Below, in pieces: positions 15,702-23,500 of a stretch of 64,000 nucleotides of DNA (the first letter of the stretch is position 1; each line of letters begins with the position of its first letter). The stretch covers positions 186,001-250,000 of the forward strand of contig NZ_VJYI01000002.1 in assembly GCF_008065375.1 (NCBI RefSeq), written 5' to 3'. The stretch is from Nonomuraea sp. SYSU D8015. GTDB taxonomy: Bacteria; Actinomycetota; Actinomycetes; Streptosporangiales; Streptosporangiaceae. Below the pieces are notes generated by a model that worked only from the letters and a program-made list of their open reading frames with translations, was not told the DNA's origin and searched no databases. A program made the translations under genes and the position numbers.

Positions 15702-16355
15702 ATGCGGTCTCCGATCGTCCAATCCCACATGATCATGCTCCTGGCGGTGTCCCTCGTCCTCACCCCCGTCCAAATCCCCAAGGATTTCCTGCTGAACGAG
15801 AAGGTCGCCCGTGCGCCCCTGTCGGAAATACAGAAAGACGAGGAGTCGTGGGAGATCAGCGACAAGCTGAACGAGCCCTTGGCGCTGAACCCGTGCGGGC
15901 GCAAGCGGGCCACGACGGCGGACCGGTCGGCCGCACGCACTATCGTCCACAACACAAGCGCGCCCTCCTACTACGGCGAGCAACTCGTGATCTACCGGAA
16001 CGCCAAGGCGGCCAGAAGCGCCATGCGAAAGCTGCTCGCCGACGCCAAGCGGTGCGGGGCCCAACCGGACGGCAAGCCGTACAGCTGGGCCGACGACGGG
16101 AAGACCCGGTGGGTGGTGAATCGCACGCGGCTCGGGAACGAGGCTGCGCTGATGCGCCTCATGATGTACGACAAACTGAACAAGGAGTGGTCGCCCCAGT
16201 TGGCGGGCATCGTGACGCGCAAGGGTCGTGCGCTGATGATCTACTCCGGTGATTTGGAATCCCTCGGCCACCCGCAGAAGCGAGCCCTCAAGACCCTCCA
16301 CCGCACCGCCGCCAAAATGGCGGCGAAGGTATGCGCGCTGCCCTCAGTCTGCTGA
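15702..16355 (+). CDS. Exported protein, possible PknH-like sensor domain
   Basis: The 217-residue protein has a short N-terminal hydrophobic signal (MIMLLAVSLVLTPVQ, from the Met at residue 10) and is probably exported. The mature part has cysteines in NPCGRKRATT, AKRCGAQPDG and the C-terminal VCALPSVC, suggesting disulfides. The YGEQLVIYRNAKAARSAMRK segment resembles extracellular PknH-like sensor domains of actinomycetes; that link is tentative. Start choice is between ATG 15702 and ATG 15729, and neither has a clear ribosome site. It stands alone between the truncated NmrA gene and a convergent membrane gene 9 bases away. Confidence 0.6.
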   Translation: MRSPIVQSHMIMLLAVSLVLTPVQIPKDFLLNEKVARAPLSEIQKDEESWEISDKLNEPLALNPCGRKRATTADRSAARTIVHNTSAPSYYGEQLVIYRNAKAARSAMRKLLADAKRCGAQPDGKPYSWADDGKTRWVVNRTRLGNEAALMRLMMYDKLNKEWSPQLAGIVTRKGRALMIYSGDLESLGHPQKRALKTLHRTAAKMAAKVCALPSVC

Positions 16356-16364
16356 TCGGCCTTC

Positions 16365-17057
16365 TCACGCTGCGACGACGGTTCCGGGCGCTGGTTTCTG
16401 ACGACGCACGTACCGCCGGCCCAGCACGCCGTACCAGATCATGATCGGCAGTTGGAGGGCGTACCCGACCTGTTCCAGCGCAACTGTGGGGCCGTCGGCA
16501 CCGGTCGCCCACGGAAGCGCGACCGCGGCCAGGCCGGAGAGCGCGGCGATCAGGCCGGTGACGCGGAGCCCGGCGGGCATCGGGATGCCGGCCGCTCCGG
16601 CGGCCGTGGCGGCGACCCACAGCAGCCCGGCAAGGTTGACCGCCCACTTGGCGGTGAGCATGACCGCCAAGGCCACCGTGTCGGCCGCCGAGGCGGTGGA
16701 GCGGGCGGCCAACTGGGTCAGTGCCAGGTTTCCCGCGTCATGCAGCAGACCCGCCAGCCCGGCGGCGGCCAGCAGGCCGCCGGCCAGCGTCACCATGTGA
16801 GGTCTGGGCGTCTCGGCCGGGCGGGCGGCCATCGTCAGCCCGGCAGCGGTCAGCGCCAGCCAGCCCAGCACGTCGAAGGCCAGCTCGGTCAGATGCAGGC
16901 CGGGCTTCGCGCCCACCGCGGCGAGCGTGGCGGCGGGATCGGACGGATTCAGGGTCAACCCTGATGGCACCGCGATGGCCGCACCGGCGATCATGGCTAC
17001 CAGTGAGGTCAGCAGCAGCACGCCGGTGAGCCGGCTGTGTGGGTTCGGATCGGTCAT
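16365..17057 (-). CDS. Hypothetical membrane protein under a MerR-type promoter
   Basis: This 230-residue protein has about six hydrophobic helices (for example GVLLLTSLVAMIAGAAIAV, FDVLGWLALTAAGLTMA, LAGGLLAAAGLAGLLHDAG, LLWVAATAAGAAGI). The C-terminal tail is basic (GRRYVRRQKPAPG). ATG 17055-17057 follows the predicted -10 element by only 7 bases, so the message may be leaderless. It is divergent from the MerR gene and is the likely target of that regulator, perhaps as a drug- or stress-related membrane protein. The family is not recognised. Confidence 0.65.
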   Translation of the reverse strand: MTDPNPHSRLTGVLLLTSLVAMIAGAAIAVPSGLTLNPSDPAATLAAVGAKPGLHLTELAFDVLGWLALTAAGLTMAARPAETPRPHMVTLAGGLLAAAGLAGLLHDAGNLALTQLAARSTASAADTVALAVMLTAKWAVNLAGLLWVAATAAGAAGIPMPAGLRVTGLIAALSGLAAVALPWATGADGPTVALEQVGYALQLPIMIWYGVLGRRYVRRQKPAPGTVVAA

Positions 17058-17064
17058 GGCGGTG

Positions 17065-17096
17065 ACGGTAGAACCCTGACACAAGGGCAAAGTCAA
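17065..17096 (-). promoter_or_regulatory. MerR-type promoter with long spacer
   Basis: On the minus strand TTGACT (17091-17096) and CTACCG (17066-17071) are separated by 19 bases, or TACCGT (17065-17070) by 20. A dyad CCCT-N6-AGGG (17074-17087) sits at the centre of the spacer. MerR activators recognise this overlong spacer with a central dyad and untwist it. The MerR gene starts 21 bases away on the other strand. Confidence 0.6.
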
Positions 17097-17117
17097 CACG
17101 CCGGGGAAGGGGACGCC

Positions 17118-17873
17118 ATGTGGCGGATCGGGCAACTGGCGCGCATGGTCGGCGTGTCCGAACGCACGCTGCGCCACTACGACAAGATCAAGCTGCTCGT
17201 CCCCGCCGCGGTCGACCCCGCCACCGGCTACCGCTGGTACGGCGTGGCCGAACTCTCCCGGCTCGAACGCATCCGCGGACTGCAGCGCCTCGGACTGCCG
17301 CTGCGTCAGATCGCCGATCTGCTGGACGCCCCCGAGACGCAGCTACGGCAGGCCCTGACCGAGGTCGTGACGGGCATCCGGCGCGACATCGCCACGCTGA
17401 CCGCGACCGCCGCCCACGCTCAGGACCACCTCGTCACACCGATGTCGATCCTGCCCCAGCAGGCCACCGTGGGCCCGCGCCGGCTGCGCGTCCGCCGGCT
17501 GCGTGTGGACCATCCGTCCGAACTGGCCGCCATCTGCCCGGCGCCGCCGGCCACTCTGCTGACCTGGCTCCACGGGCCGCCGACGGGCCGGTTCGCCGCC
17601 GCGGTGACCACCGATCGCGCCGACGACCGGCTCACCGTGCGCAATCGCGCCGACGACCGGCTCACCCTGCCCACCCGCACCGTCGTACGGGCCGTCGTGA
17701 CACCCGCGGCAGGTGTCGTCCGCGCCGGGCAGGACCTGTTCGCCTGGCTGCACCGCCACCACCTGGCCGTCATCGGTCCCACCATGGAAGAGCACCTCCT
17801 CGACGCCGAGGGCGCCCACGCCGTCGTCCTCGAGGTGCCGGTCCATCCACGACAGCACACCCCCGCCGCGTGA
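17118..17873 (+). CDS. MerR-family transcriptional regulator with effector domain
   Basis: The 251-residue protein begins with a MerR winged helix (RIGQLARMVGVSERTLRHYD), followed by LLVPAAVDPATGYRWYG and a dimerisation helix to about residue 100. The C-terminal part is a GyrI-like effector-binding type region with low similarity to known ones. It contains a 10-residue tandem duplication (RADDRLT twice, near residues 167-182). GGGGA before ATG 17118 marks the start. It probably activates the divergent membrane gene through the long-spacer promoter, in response to an unknown small molecule. Confidence 0.88.
   Translation: MWRIGQLARMVGVSERTLRHYDKIKLLVPAAVDPATGYRWYGVAELSRLERIRGLQRLGLPLRQIADLLDAPETQLRQALTEVVTGIRRDIATLTATAAHAQDHLVTPMSILPQQATVGPRRLRVRRLRVDHPSELAAICPAPPATLLTWLHGPPTGRFAAAVTTDRADDRLTVRNRADDRLTLPTRTVVRAVVTPAAGVVRAGQDLFAWLHRHHLAVIGPTMEEHLLDAEGAHAVVLEVPVHPRQHTPAA
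17614..17666 (+). repeat. In-frame 30-base tandem duplication within the MerR gene
   Basis: A 23-base block starting ATCGCGCCGACGACC occurs at 17614-17636 and again at 17644-17666, a period of exactly 30 bases. It duplicates about ten residues in the effector domain and keeps the frame. The near identity of the copies suggests a recent slippage event. Confidence 0.8.
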
Positions 17874-17903
17874 CCGTCGATCGCCGTCGGCGCCGGGCTC
17901 CAC

Positions 17904-18764
17904 TCAGGACGGGGTCCAGCGCATGGCGAGGAGCAGGGTGTCGTCGCTGTGCAGCACCTTGCGGTGCATCACGCGCACGATCGTGTCGGTCAGCTCCCGC
18001 ACCGGCGACGCCCGATGCCGTCCCGTCAGCTCCGCCAGTTCCTCGAGCCCTGCGTTGAGGTCGCGCCGCGCCTCCACCAGGCCATCGGTGTAGAACAGCA
18101 CCAGCGCGCCGGGCGGCAGCCGCCGCTCGGCGACCGCGTCGCTGCCCGGCTCCGGGTAGCCGAGGCCACGCCCCCACGCCTCCATGTAGGCGGGCGGCTC
18201 TCCGGGCGCGACGATCAGCGGCGGCGGATGTCCGCCCGTGGCCACCCGGAGCGTTCCCGTTCGCGGGTCGAAGCGGGCCACCAACAAGGTTCCGACCAGA
18301 TCGGGATAGACAGGCTGCAAGATCGAGGCGGCTCGCCCGATCAGGCTCTCCAGCGGAGACCCGGCGAGGGACAACACCCGGACGGCGTGGATGATGTTGA
18401 GCGCGGCGCGGGTGCTGGCCACGCCGTGACCGGCGGCGTCCACCACCACGATGTGCAGGACACCGTCCGGCAGAACGATCACGTCGTAGAGGTCGCCGCC
18501 CGTGGGTGCGTCGTCCTCGGCCGAGGAGTAGTACATCGCGAGCTCTACCTGCTCCACATCCGGGATCGGCGGGCGCAGCGCGTCCTCCAGCTCCCGGAAG
18601 ATCGCCCGGTGGGCTCGCCGAAGCCGCTCGTCCCGCTCCTCCAGCTCCACGACCAGGGCCAGCACACCCTGGTTGGTGTTGGCCAGCTCGTCCTTGAGCT
18701 TGGCGAGCTCGTCCTCCAGCCGCCGGATACGATCCCGCGCGGCGGCTTCGGTGAGTGGCTCCAT
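17904..18764 (-). CDS. SpoIIE-type PP2C phosphatase with coiled-coil N-terminus
   Basis: The 286-residue protein has a charged coiled coil at residues 8-65 followed by a PP2C/SpoIIE phosphatase domain. Metal-binding motifs are GGDLYDV, VVVDAAGHG and HSDDTLLLAM, and the substrate loop is TGGHPPPLIV. It would dephosphorylate STAS-domain proteins of the partner-switching cascade encoded upstream. ATG 18762-18764 shares one base with the preceding TGA (TGATG) and has GGGAGAA at correct spacing. It is the last gene of the five-gene minus-strand operon. Confidence 0.88.
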   Translation of the reverse strand: MEPLTEAAARDRIRRLEDELAKLKDELANTNQGVLALVVELEERDERLRRAHRAIFRELEDALRPPIPDVEQVELAMYYSSAEDDAPTGGDLYDVIVLPDGVLHIVVVDAAGHGVASTRAALNIIHAVRVLSLAGSPLESLIGRAASILQPVYPDLVGTLLVARFDPRTGTLRVATGGHPPPLIVAPGEPPAYMEAWGRGLGYPEPGSDAVAERRLPPGALVLFYTDGLVEARRDLNAGLEELAELTGRHRASPVRELTDTIVRVMHRKVLHSDDTLLLAMRWTPS

Positions 18765-19738
18765 CACTTCTCCCTGAACGCCACGACCGTGGCGTCGTCG
18801 CGGTAGCGCCGATGGTCGCGCGCGAGCAGCCCCACCAACAGCGGAGGCGCCTGGGTGAACAGCCGGTCGCCCGCCGCGCGCAGCCAGGTCGGCGCGATCC
18901 CGTCGCTGTGCACGACCACCGTCGCCCCTGGCCGCAGCGGAACGGTTTGGACCCGTAACGGGGGAATGCGTAGTCCGAGTGTCCCCGGTTGCGGGGCCAG
19001 GGGGACGGGCGGGCCGTCGCCCTCCAGCACCGCCGCGCTCACGTTGCCCACCCCGCAGAACTCGACCTCGGTGGCGGCGTGGGGCAGCCGGACCAGCGCC
19101 GCGGCGGCTCCTCTGGTGTGCCGGAGCACGTCGTGGATCGCCTCCATGGCCTGCGGCAGGGGACGCGCGGGATCGCGTAGGAAAGAGTCGGTGGCCGACC
19201 GGCTGGCGCGGGCCGCGTCCGGACCCCGGCCGAGGCCGTCGGCCACGAACGCCAAGGTGGCGTCGGAGGTCTCGGTCAGTACGTAAGCGTCGCCGCTGCT
19301 GTCCTGCCCGACAGCGGGGAGCCGGAGCGTGCCGACCCGAGCGGGGGAGGCGGCGGCGCAGAACCGGGCGAAGATCGCGGTGCCACGCCGCGGGTCGGAG
19401 AAGATCCCGGACGTGGTGGCCAGGCGCCGCACCGCGCCCAGCCCGCTCCCCATCGTGCCCGTGCTGCTGTAGCCGTCGGCCAGGCAGCGGCCGATGTCGT
19501 ACATGCCCGGCCCGTGGTCGACCGCGAGCAACTCCAGGCCGCCCGAGGGCGCCGGCTGGACCAGCAGCGCCCCGCCGTGCGTGTGCTTGGCGATGTTGCT
19601 GGACAGCTCGGAGGCCACCACGGCCGCCCGTTCGGTCAGCAGCGGTCCCAGGCCCAGCGTACGGGCCGCCTGGCGGGTCACCGAGACGGCGTGGGGGACG
19701 GCGCTCTCGTGGTCGATGCGCACCTCTGTGGTGATCAT
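18764..19738 (-). CDS. RsbT-like ATPase fused to an RsbX/SpoIIE-type phosphatase
   Basis: The 324-residue protein combines two functions. Residues 1-130 form a GHKL ATPase like anti-sigma kinases (VVASELSSNIAKHTHGG, DHGPGM, GSGLGAVRRL). Residues 140-324 form a short PP2C phosphatase (FVADGLGRGPDA, FCGVGNVSAAV, VVHSDGIAP, RDDATVVAF). Kinase and phosphatase in one chain would act in opposite directions on the same STAS targets. Such fusions occur in actinobacterial stressosome clusters. ATG 19736-19738 overlaps the previous stop as ATGA. Confidence 0.85.
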   Translation of the reverse strand: MITTEVRIDHESAVPHAVSVTRQAARTLGLGPLLTERAAVVASELSSNIAKHTHGGALLVQPAPSGGLELLAVDHGPGMYDIGRCLADGYSSTGTMGSGLGAVRRLATTSGIFSDPRRGTAIFARFCAAASPARVGTLRLPAVGQDSSGDAYVLTETSDATLAFVADGLGRGPDAARASRSATDSFLRDPARPLPQAMEAIHDVLRHTRGAAAALVRLPHAATEVEFCGVGNVSAAVLEGDGPPVPLAPQPGTLGLRIPPLRVQTVPLRPGATVVVHSDGIAPTWLRAAGDRLFTQAPPLLVGLLARDHRRYRDDATVVAFREK

Positions 19739-20166
19739 CGTTCGCCGGCCCAGCGAGTGATCACCACCGTCGTTCCCTTGCCCGGCTCCGTCTCGAGGTG
19801 GAACTCGTGCACCAGTCGCTTCGCGCCGCCCAGCCCGTGACCCAGGCCGGGGCCCGTGGAGTATCCGTCGATCAGCGCCGCCGCGGGGTCCTCCATCCCA
19901 GGCCCCTCGTCGGAGATCGTGAGCCGGAGGCCGGCCCGCGGGGGCGGGACCAGGTGCTCGATCACCAGGCTGCCGCCACCGCCGTGGACGTAGCAATTGC
20001 GTACCAGCTCGCTCGCCGCCGTGATCAGCTTGGTCTGGGCGACGAGCCCGAACCCGGCCTCCAGAGCCGCCGCCCGCACCGCGTGCCGCGCGGCGAGCAG
20101 GTCGTCCTCGGCGCGAATGGGCACTGCGCACACATGCCCGGTCGTCACGAGTTCCCTATCCGACAC
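19735..20166 (-). CDS. rsbT: RsbT-like serine/threonine switch kinase
   Basis: The 143-residue protein is a single GHKL ATPase domain. The N-box is AASELVRNCYVHGGGG, the G1 box is DEGPGM and the G2 region is GLGHGLGGAKRLV. In the Bacillus stressosome, RsbT phosphorylates RsbS and RsbR, then leaves to activate a phosphatase. The gene order R-S-T here supports the same role. GTG 20164-20166 has GGAGGA upstream and overlaps the RsbS stop region by 11 bases. Confidence 0.87.
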   Translation of the reverse strand: MSDRELVTTGHVCAVPIRAEDDLLAARHAVRAAALEAGFGLVAQTKLITAASELVRNCYVHGGGGSLVIEHLVPPPRAGLRLTISDEGPGMEDPAAALIDGYSTGPGLGHGLGGAKRLVHEFHLETEPGKGTTVVITRWAGER

Positions 20167-20530
20167 GCGATCCTCCCGGCGGGGACAGCTTCTTCATGGC
20201 GTGCTCGACCGAGAGCGCGGTCTCCACGCCGGGGAGGGCCAGTCCGAGCTCGACCAGGGTGATGGCCACCGGGTAGCGCATCCCGGCCACGACCACGCGC
20301 GCCCCCAGCAGCCGCGCCATCGTGGCGATCTCCACCAGGATCCGCGCCGCGAAGGAGTCGATGACCTCCAGTTTCGTGATGTCGAGGATCACCGCCTCCG
20401 CCCCGACGGCGCTCACCTGATGGCTGAGCTCGTCGGCGAAGAGCACGGCGGTCTTGTCGTCCAGCTCTTTGAGCAGCCCCGCCAGCAGGACTTTGCCGAG
20501 CCGCAGGATCGGTATCTCTGATGAGCTCAT
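20156..20530 (-). CDS. rsbS: RsbS-like STAS-domain scaffold protein
   Basis: This 124-residue protein is a single STAS domain. Ser59 in the loop DITKLEVIDSF matches the known Ser59 phospho-acceptor of Bacillus RsbS in both position and context. Other family segments are ILRLGKVLLAGLL and VVVAGMRYPVAITLVELGL. It would form the stressosome core with RsbR and bind RsbT until phosphorylated. ATG 20528-20530 overlaps the RsbR stop as ATGA. Confidence 0.9.
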   Translation of the reverse strand: MSSSEIPILRLGKVLLAGLLKELDDKTAVLFADELSHQVSAVGAEAVILDITKLEVIDSFAARILVEIATMARLLGARVVVAGMRYPVAITLVELGLALPGVETALSVEHAMKKLSPPGGSRVG

Positions 20531-21423
20531 GGAACGTTCAGCAGGGTGCTCTCGCCTCGGGTGTCCTCCCCCGGCGAGACGTCGTCGACCATGCGCATGG
20601 CCGCGGTCAGGGCGTCCGCCAGGGACGAGCGTGTGATGATCTCCGACAGGTCGATGCCCAGCCGCGCGATCATCTGGGCGATCTGCGGACGGATGCCGCT
20701 CAGGATGCAGTCGGCGCCCATGAGCCGCGTGGCCGCCACGGTCTGCATGAGGTGCTGGGCGACCGCGGTGTCCACAGTGGGGACGCCGGTGATGTCGATG
20801 ATCGCGACGGCGGCCTCGTTCTCCTGAATGGCCTGCAGAAGACTCTCCATGACGATCTGCGCCCGCGCGCTGTCGAGCGTGCCGATCAGCGGCACGGCGA
20901 GCACCTTGCGCCAGAGCCGCACGACCGGGGTGGAGATTTCCAGCAGCTGCCGGTTCTGCCGCTGGATGATCTCTTCGCGGCTGTCGACGTACGTCTGGAA
21001 GGTCAGCAGCCCGGCTGCGTCCAGCAGCCGATGGATGAGTTGTGTGGCCTCCAGCCGCAGCTCGATGTCGGAGATCTCCTCGGCCAGCACCTCCAGGCAG
21101 GCGTCCTTGAGCGCGAAGATCGCACCCGCGATGGCGGTGGCCGAGACGCCGAGCCTGGCCCAGCGGTGCGAAAGGTCGGTGACCGCGTTCTTGATCGGCG
21201 GGAAGCCTGTGACCACGTGATCGAGCGGCACGGCGGCCGCCAACCCCTCGCGCAGACAGGCGATGAGGGTCTCCGCCTCCTCGCGCAACTCCTCCGCGTC
21301 GACCGCGCCCGGGGATGCTAGCCTGCTCTCCTGCGCCACGACCCATGCGGCCGCGATCCGGTCGCGATGCTCGCCTATGACCCGCGCGATCTCCCCTCTC
21401 GCGCGCTCCATGTCACCCAACAT
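20527..21423 (-). CDS. rsbR: RsbR-like stressosome sensor protein
   Basis: The 298-residue protein has a helical N-terminal RsbR-type sensory domain (about 1-150), a linker (STPVVRLWRKVLAVPLIGTL) and a C-terminal STAS domain. Thr219 in DITGVPTVDT matches one of the two usual phospho-acceptors. The second usual threonine position, in GIRPQIAQMIARLGIDL, holds Met251. The first gene of the operon, it has GGAGAGGG before ATG 21421-21423. Its N-terminal domain would receive the unidentified stress signal. Confidence 0.9.
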   Translation of the reverse strand: MLGDMERARGEIARVIGEHRDRIAAAWVVAQESRLASPGAVDAEELREEAETLIACLREGLAAAVPLDHVVTGFPPIKNAVTDLSHRWARLGVSATAIAGAIFALKDACLEVLAEEISDIELRLEATQLIHRLLDAAGLLTFQTYVDSREEIIQRQNRQLLEISTPVVRLWRKVLAVPLIGTLDSARAQIVMESLLQAIQENEAAVAIIDITGVPTVDTAVAQHLMQTVAATRLMGADCILSGIRPQIAQMIARLGIDLSEIITRSSLADALTAAMRMVDDVSPGEDTRGESTLLNVP

Positions 21424-21473
21424 GGACCCTCTCCATACCGACGGTTAGTTGTCGTAGGACAAATATATAGGAT

Positions 21474-21523
21474 CTTGACGCCTCTTGACGGCCTCGTTAT
21501 TTGCTATTGTGCAAATTGTTTGC
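21474..21523. promoter_or_regulatory. Direct and inverted repeats in the divergent stressosome/phosphatase region
   Basis: CTTGACG occurs at 21474-21480 and 21484-21490, one helical turn apart. ATTTGC (21499-21504) and GCAAAT (21511-21516) form an inverted repeat, and GCAAA-TTG-TTTGC (21511-21523) overlaps it. The elements lie in the AT-rich gap between rsbR and the divergent phosphatase gene. TTGACG could serve as a -35 box. A regulator binding here could control both directions; the MarR protein at 22796 is one candidate. Confidence 0.4.
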
Positions 21524-21557
21524 GTGCGCGTCCTGCGCTGGGAGAAGAGGTCATCCG

Positions 21558-22766
21558 TTGGGCAGCATCCCCGAAGGCTTCCACGCCGTGCAGCAGGCCA
21601 TGCACGCGGCGCCGCCCTATGCCGTCGTCGAGGCGCTGCGCGACGCGGTGACCCTGCACTTCGCCGTCGAGCAGGTGGAGGTGCTGCTGGCGGACTACGC
21701 CGTGATCACCCTGCGTCCCGTTCTCGAGGAGCTCGTGCCGGGCGTGCCCGGCGTGGCCATCGACGGCACTCCCGCGGGCCGCGCCTTCGCCGCCCAGGAG
21801 ACGCAGGCGGACGGCGACGTGCTGCACCTGCCGGTCAGCGCGTGTGGCGAGCGCGTCGGCGTGCTCAGCCTCCGTTTCGCCGAGCCGCCCGGCGCGGCGG
21901 CCGTGGAGGAGCTGCGGGAGATCGCCACCGCGCTGGGCCACGCGCTGCGTGGCGCCGACCGCATCACCGACCGCTATCAGCGCGTCCGCCGCATGGCCCG
22001 GCTCACACTCGCCGCCGAGATGCAGTGGGGGCTCCTGCCCGGCTGCGGCCATCAGGGCGACGGTTACCGGCTCGCCGGGCAGCTCGAGCCCGCCTACGCC
22101 GTCTACGGTGACAACTTCGACTGGACGTGCGGACCGCGCTGGCTCACGCTGTCCGTCACCGACGGCATGGGCGCGGGCATGGAGGCCGCGCTCCTCACCA
22201 CGCTCGCCATCACCGCCCTGCGCAACGCCCGCCGCTCCGGCGCGGACCTGGAAGAGCAGGCAGGGCTGGCCGACGAGGCCATCTACGCCGAACACGGCGG
22301 CCGGTTGCACGTCTCGACGCTGCTCCTGAGGTTCGACGCCGCCACCGGCGAGGCGTCCCTGGTGGACGCCGGATCCCCCAGGGTGCTGCTCATGCGCCGC
22401 GGTCAGGTCCGCCGGATCGAGCTGGATCAGCAGCTTCCGCTCGGCATGTTCGGCAACACCTCCTACACCGAGCAGCGCGTCGCCCTGGAGCCGGGCGACC
22501 GCCTCATCATCGCCAGCGACGGCGTCTACTCCTCCCGGTCCCGAGGTGGAGCGGAGTTCGGTGGATCGCCGCTGGAGAGCCTGGTGAAGTCGACCCGCAT
22601 GCAACCTGCCGACGAGGCGGTACGCACGATGATCCGCGGCCTGCTGGACTTCCGGCGCGGCATGGAAGTGCTGGATGATGCAGTGGTGGTATGTCTGGAC
22701 TGGACCCCAGATCCGACCATCGGACCGCGGTCGTCCGGAGCCGACTCCAGGCGAGATCACTCATGA
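21558..22766 (+). CDS. SpoIIE-type phosphatase with GAF-like N-terminal domain
   Basis: The 402-residue protein has a sensory N-terminal half (about 1-150, GAF-like, with LPVSACGERVGVLSLRF). A PP2C/SpoIIE domain follows, with TLAAEMQWGLLPG, VTDGMGAGMEAAL, DAGSPRVLLMRRG and IASDGVYSS. The usual GGDxYD metal motif is changed to YGDNFDW, as in some actinobacterial members. TTG 21558 is chosen because GAGAAGAGG lies 7 bases upstream. It is divergent from the rsbR operon and probably feeds the same switch as a second phosphatase input. Confidence 0.82.
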   Translation: MGSIPEGFHAVQQAMHAAPPYAVVEALRDAVTLHFAVEQVEVLLADYAVITLRPVLEELVPGVPGVAIDGTPAGRAFAAQETQADGDVLHLPVSACGERVGVLSLRFAEPPGAAAVEELREIATALGHALRGADRITDRYQRVRRMARLTLAAEMQWGLLPGCGHQGDGYRLAGQLEPAYAVYGDNFDWTCGPRWLTLSVTDGMGAGMEAALLTTLAITALRNARRSGADLEEQAGLADEAIYAEHGGRLHVSTLLLRFDAATGEASLVDAGSPRVLLMRRGQVRRIELDQQLPLGMFGNTSYTEQRVALEPGDRLIIASDGVYSSRSRGGAEFGGSPLESLVKSTRMQPADEAVRTMIRGLLDFRRGMEVLDDAVVVCLDWTPDPTIGPRSSGADSRRDHS

Positions 22767-22795
22767 CCGGCATCACCTTACTGAGTGGATAGCGT

Positions 22796-23338
22796 GTGAA
22801 AGACAAGCCTGTTCCACCCGTTGAAGAGCCCGAGTCCTTCGTCGGCCACCTGCCGGCGGCGGAGTGGGCCGTCATCGAAAGGGAAGCGGCGGCCCTGGTG
22901 GCCGTATGGGGGCGGTCACGGCAGGCGTTCGCGACGAAGGTCTCCTCCATTCAGCTCCAAGCCCTGCTCGCCATCGAACAACACGAGACGATCAACCTGG
23001 GCCGCCTGGCCGCGGCCCTCGGTGCGGTGCCCTCCTCCGCCAGCCGCCTCTGCGACCGCCTGGAGGCGGCGGGGCTGGTCCGGCGCTCGCACTGCGAAGA
23101 GGACAAGCGCGAACTGACGCTCTCTCTGACGCCGTCGGGCCGTTCCCTGGTCGAGGAGCTACAGCAGCGCCGCCGCGACGACCTGGTCCGCGTCCTGAGC
23201 GAGATGCCCCAGTCGGGACGCATCGCGCTGCTGCGCGGCCTGCAGGCCTTCGCCCGCGCGGCCGACAGCATCATGGAGCGCCAGGCACCGGAAGTCGACG
23301 ACGACTGGATGAGAATCGCCTCTCGACTCCTCGCATGA
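22796..23338 (+). CDS. MarR-family regulator
   Basis: The 180-residue protein has a MarR winged helix: LGRLAAALGAVPSSASRLCD as the helix-turn-helix and LVRRSHCEEDKRELTLSLT as the wing, at about residues 67-117. Long helices flank it for dimerisation. It begins with GTG 22796, 29 bases after the GAF-SpoIIE phosphatase gene, and is probably in the same transcript. The pairing suggests that it reports on, or controls, the stress-switch cluster. Confidence 0.85.
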   Translation: MKDKPVPPVEEPESFVGHLPAAEWAVIEREAAALVAVWGRSRQAFATKVSSIQLQALLAIEQHETINLGRLAAALGAVPSSASRLCDRLEAAGLVRRSHCEEDKRELTLSLTPSGRSLVEELQQRRRDDLVRVLSEMPQSGRIALLRGLQAFARAADSIMERQAPEVDDDWMRIASRLLA

Positions 23339-23471
23339 CCTCCTCAGGACATTTGACGTCCGTCAGGAGTGAGACTTCCGGTCAGAGTTTCCGTCTCCCT
23401 TCCCCACCGCCGACGGTGAACCGCCACTCCCCTTCGCTGGTCGCCGTGCCGCCGCTACCGCAGACGCTCGA

Positions 23472-23500
23472 TGGTCCCCGGCGGCCTCAGACGGGGACCA
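23472..23500. terminator. Hairpin at the 3' end of vapC
   Basis: TGGTCCCC (23472-23479) and GGGGACCA (23493-23500) are perfect 8-base arms around 13 bases. The right arm overlaps the last codons of the minus-strand vapC gene, and the hairpin separates it from the plus-strand MarR gene. It could end transcription from either side. Confidence 0.55.

Noticed and set aside
18855..20262. Plus-strand frames over the Rsb operon
   Set aside because: They lie opposite overlapping genes with clear GHKL, STAS and PP2C motifs.
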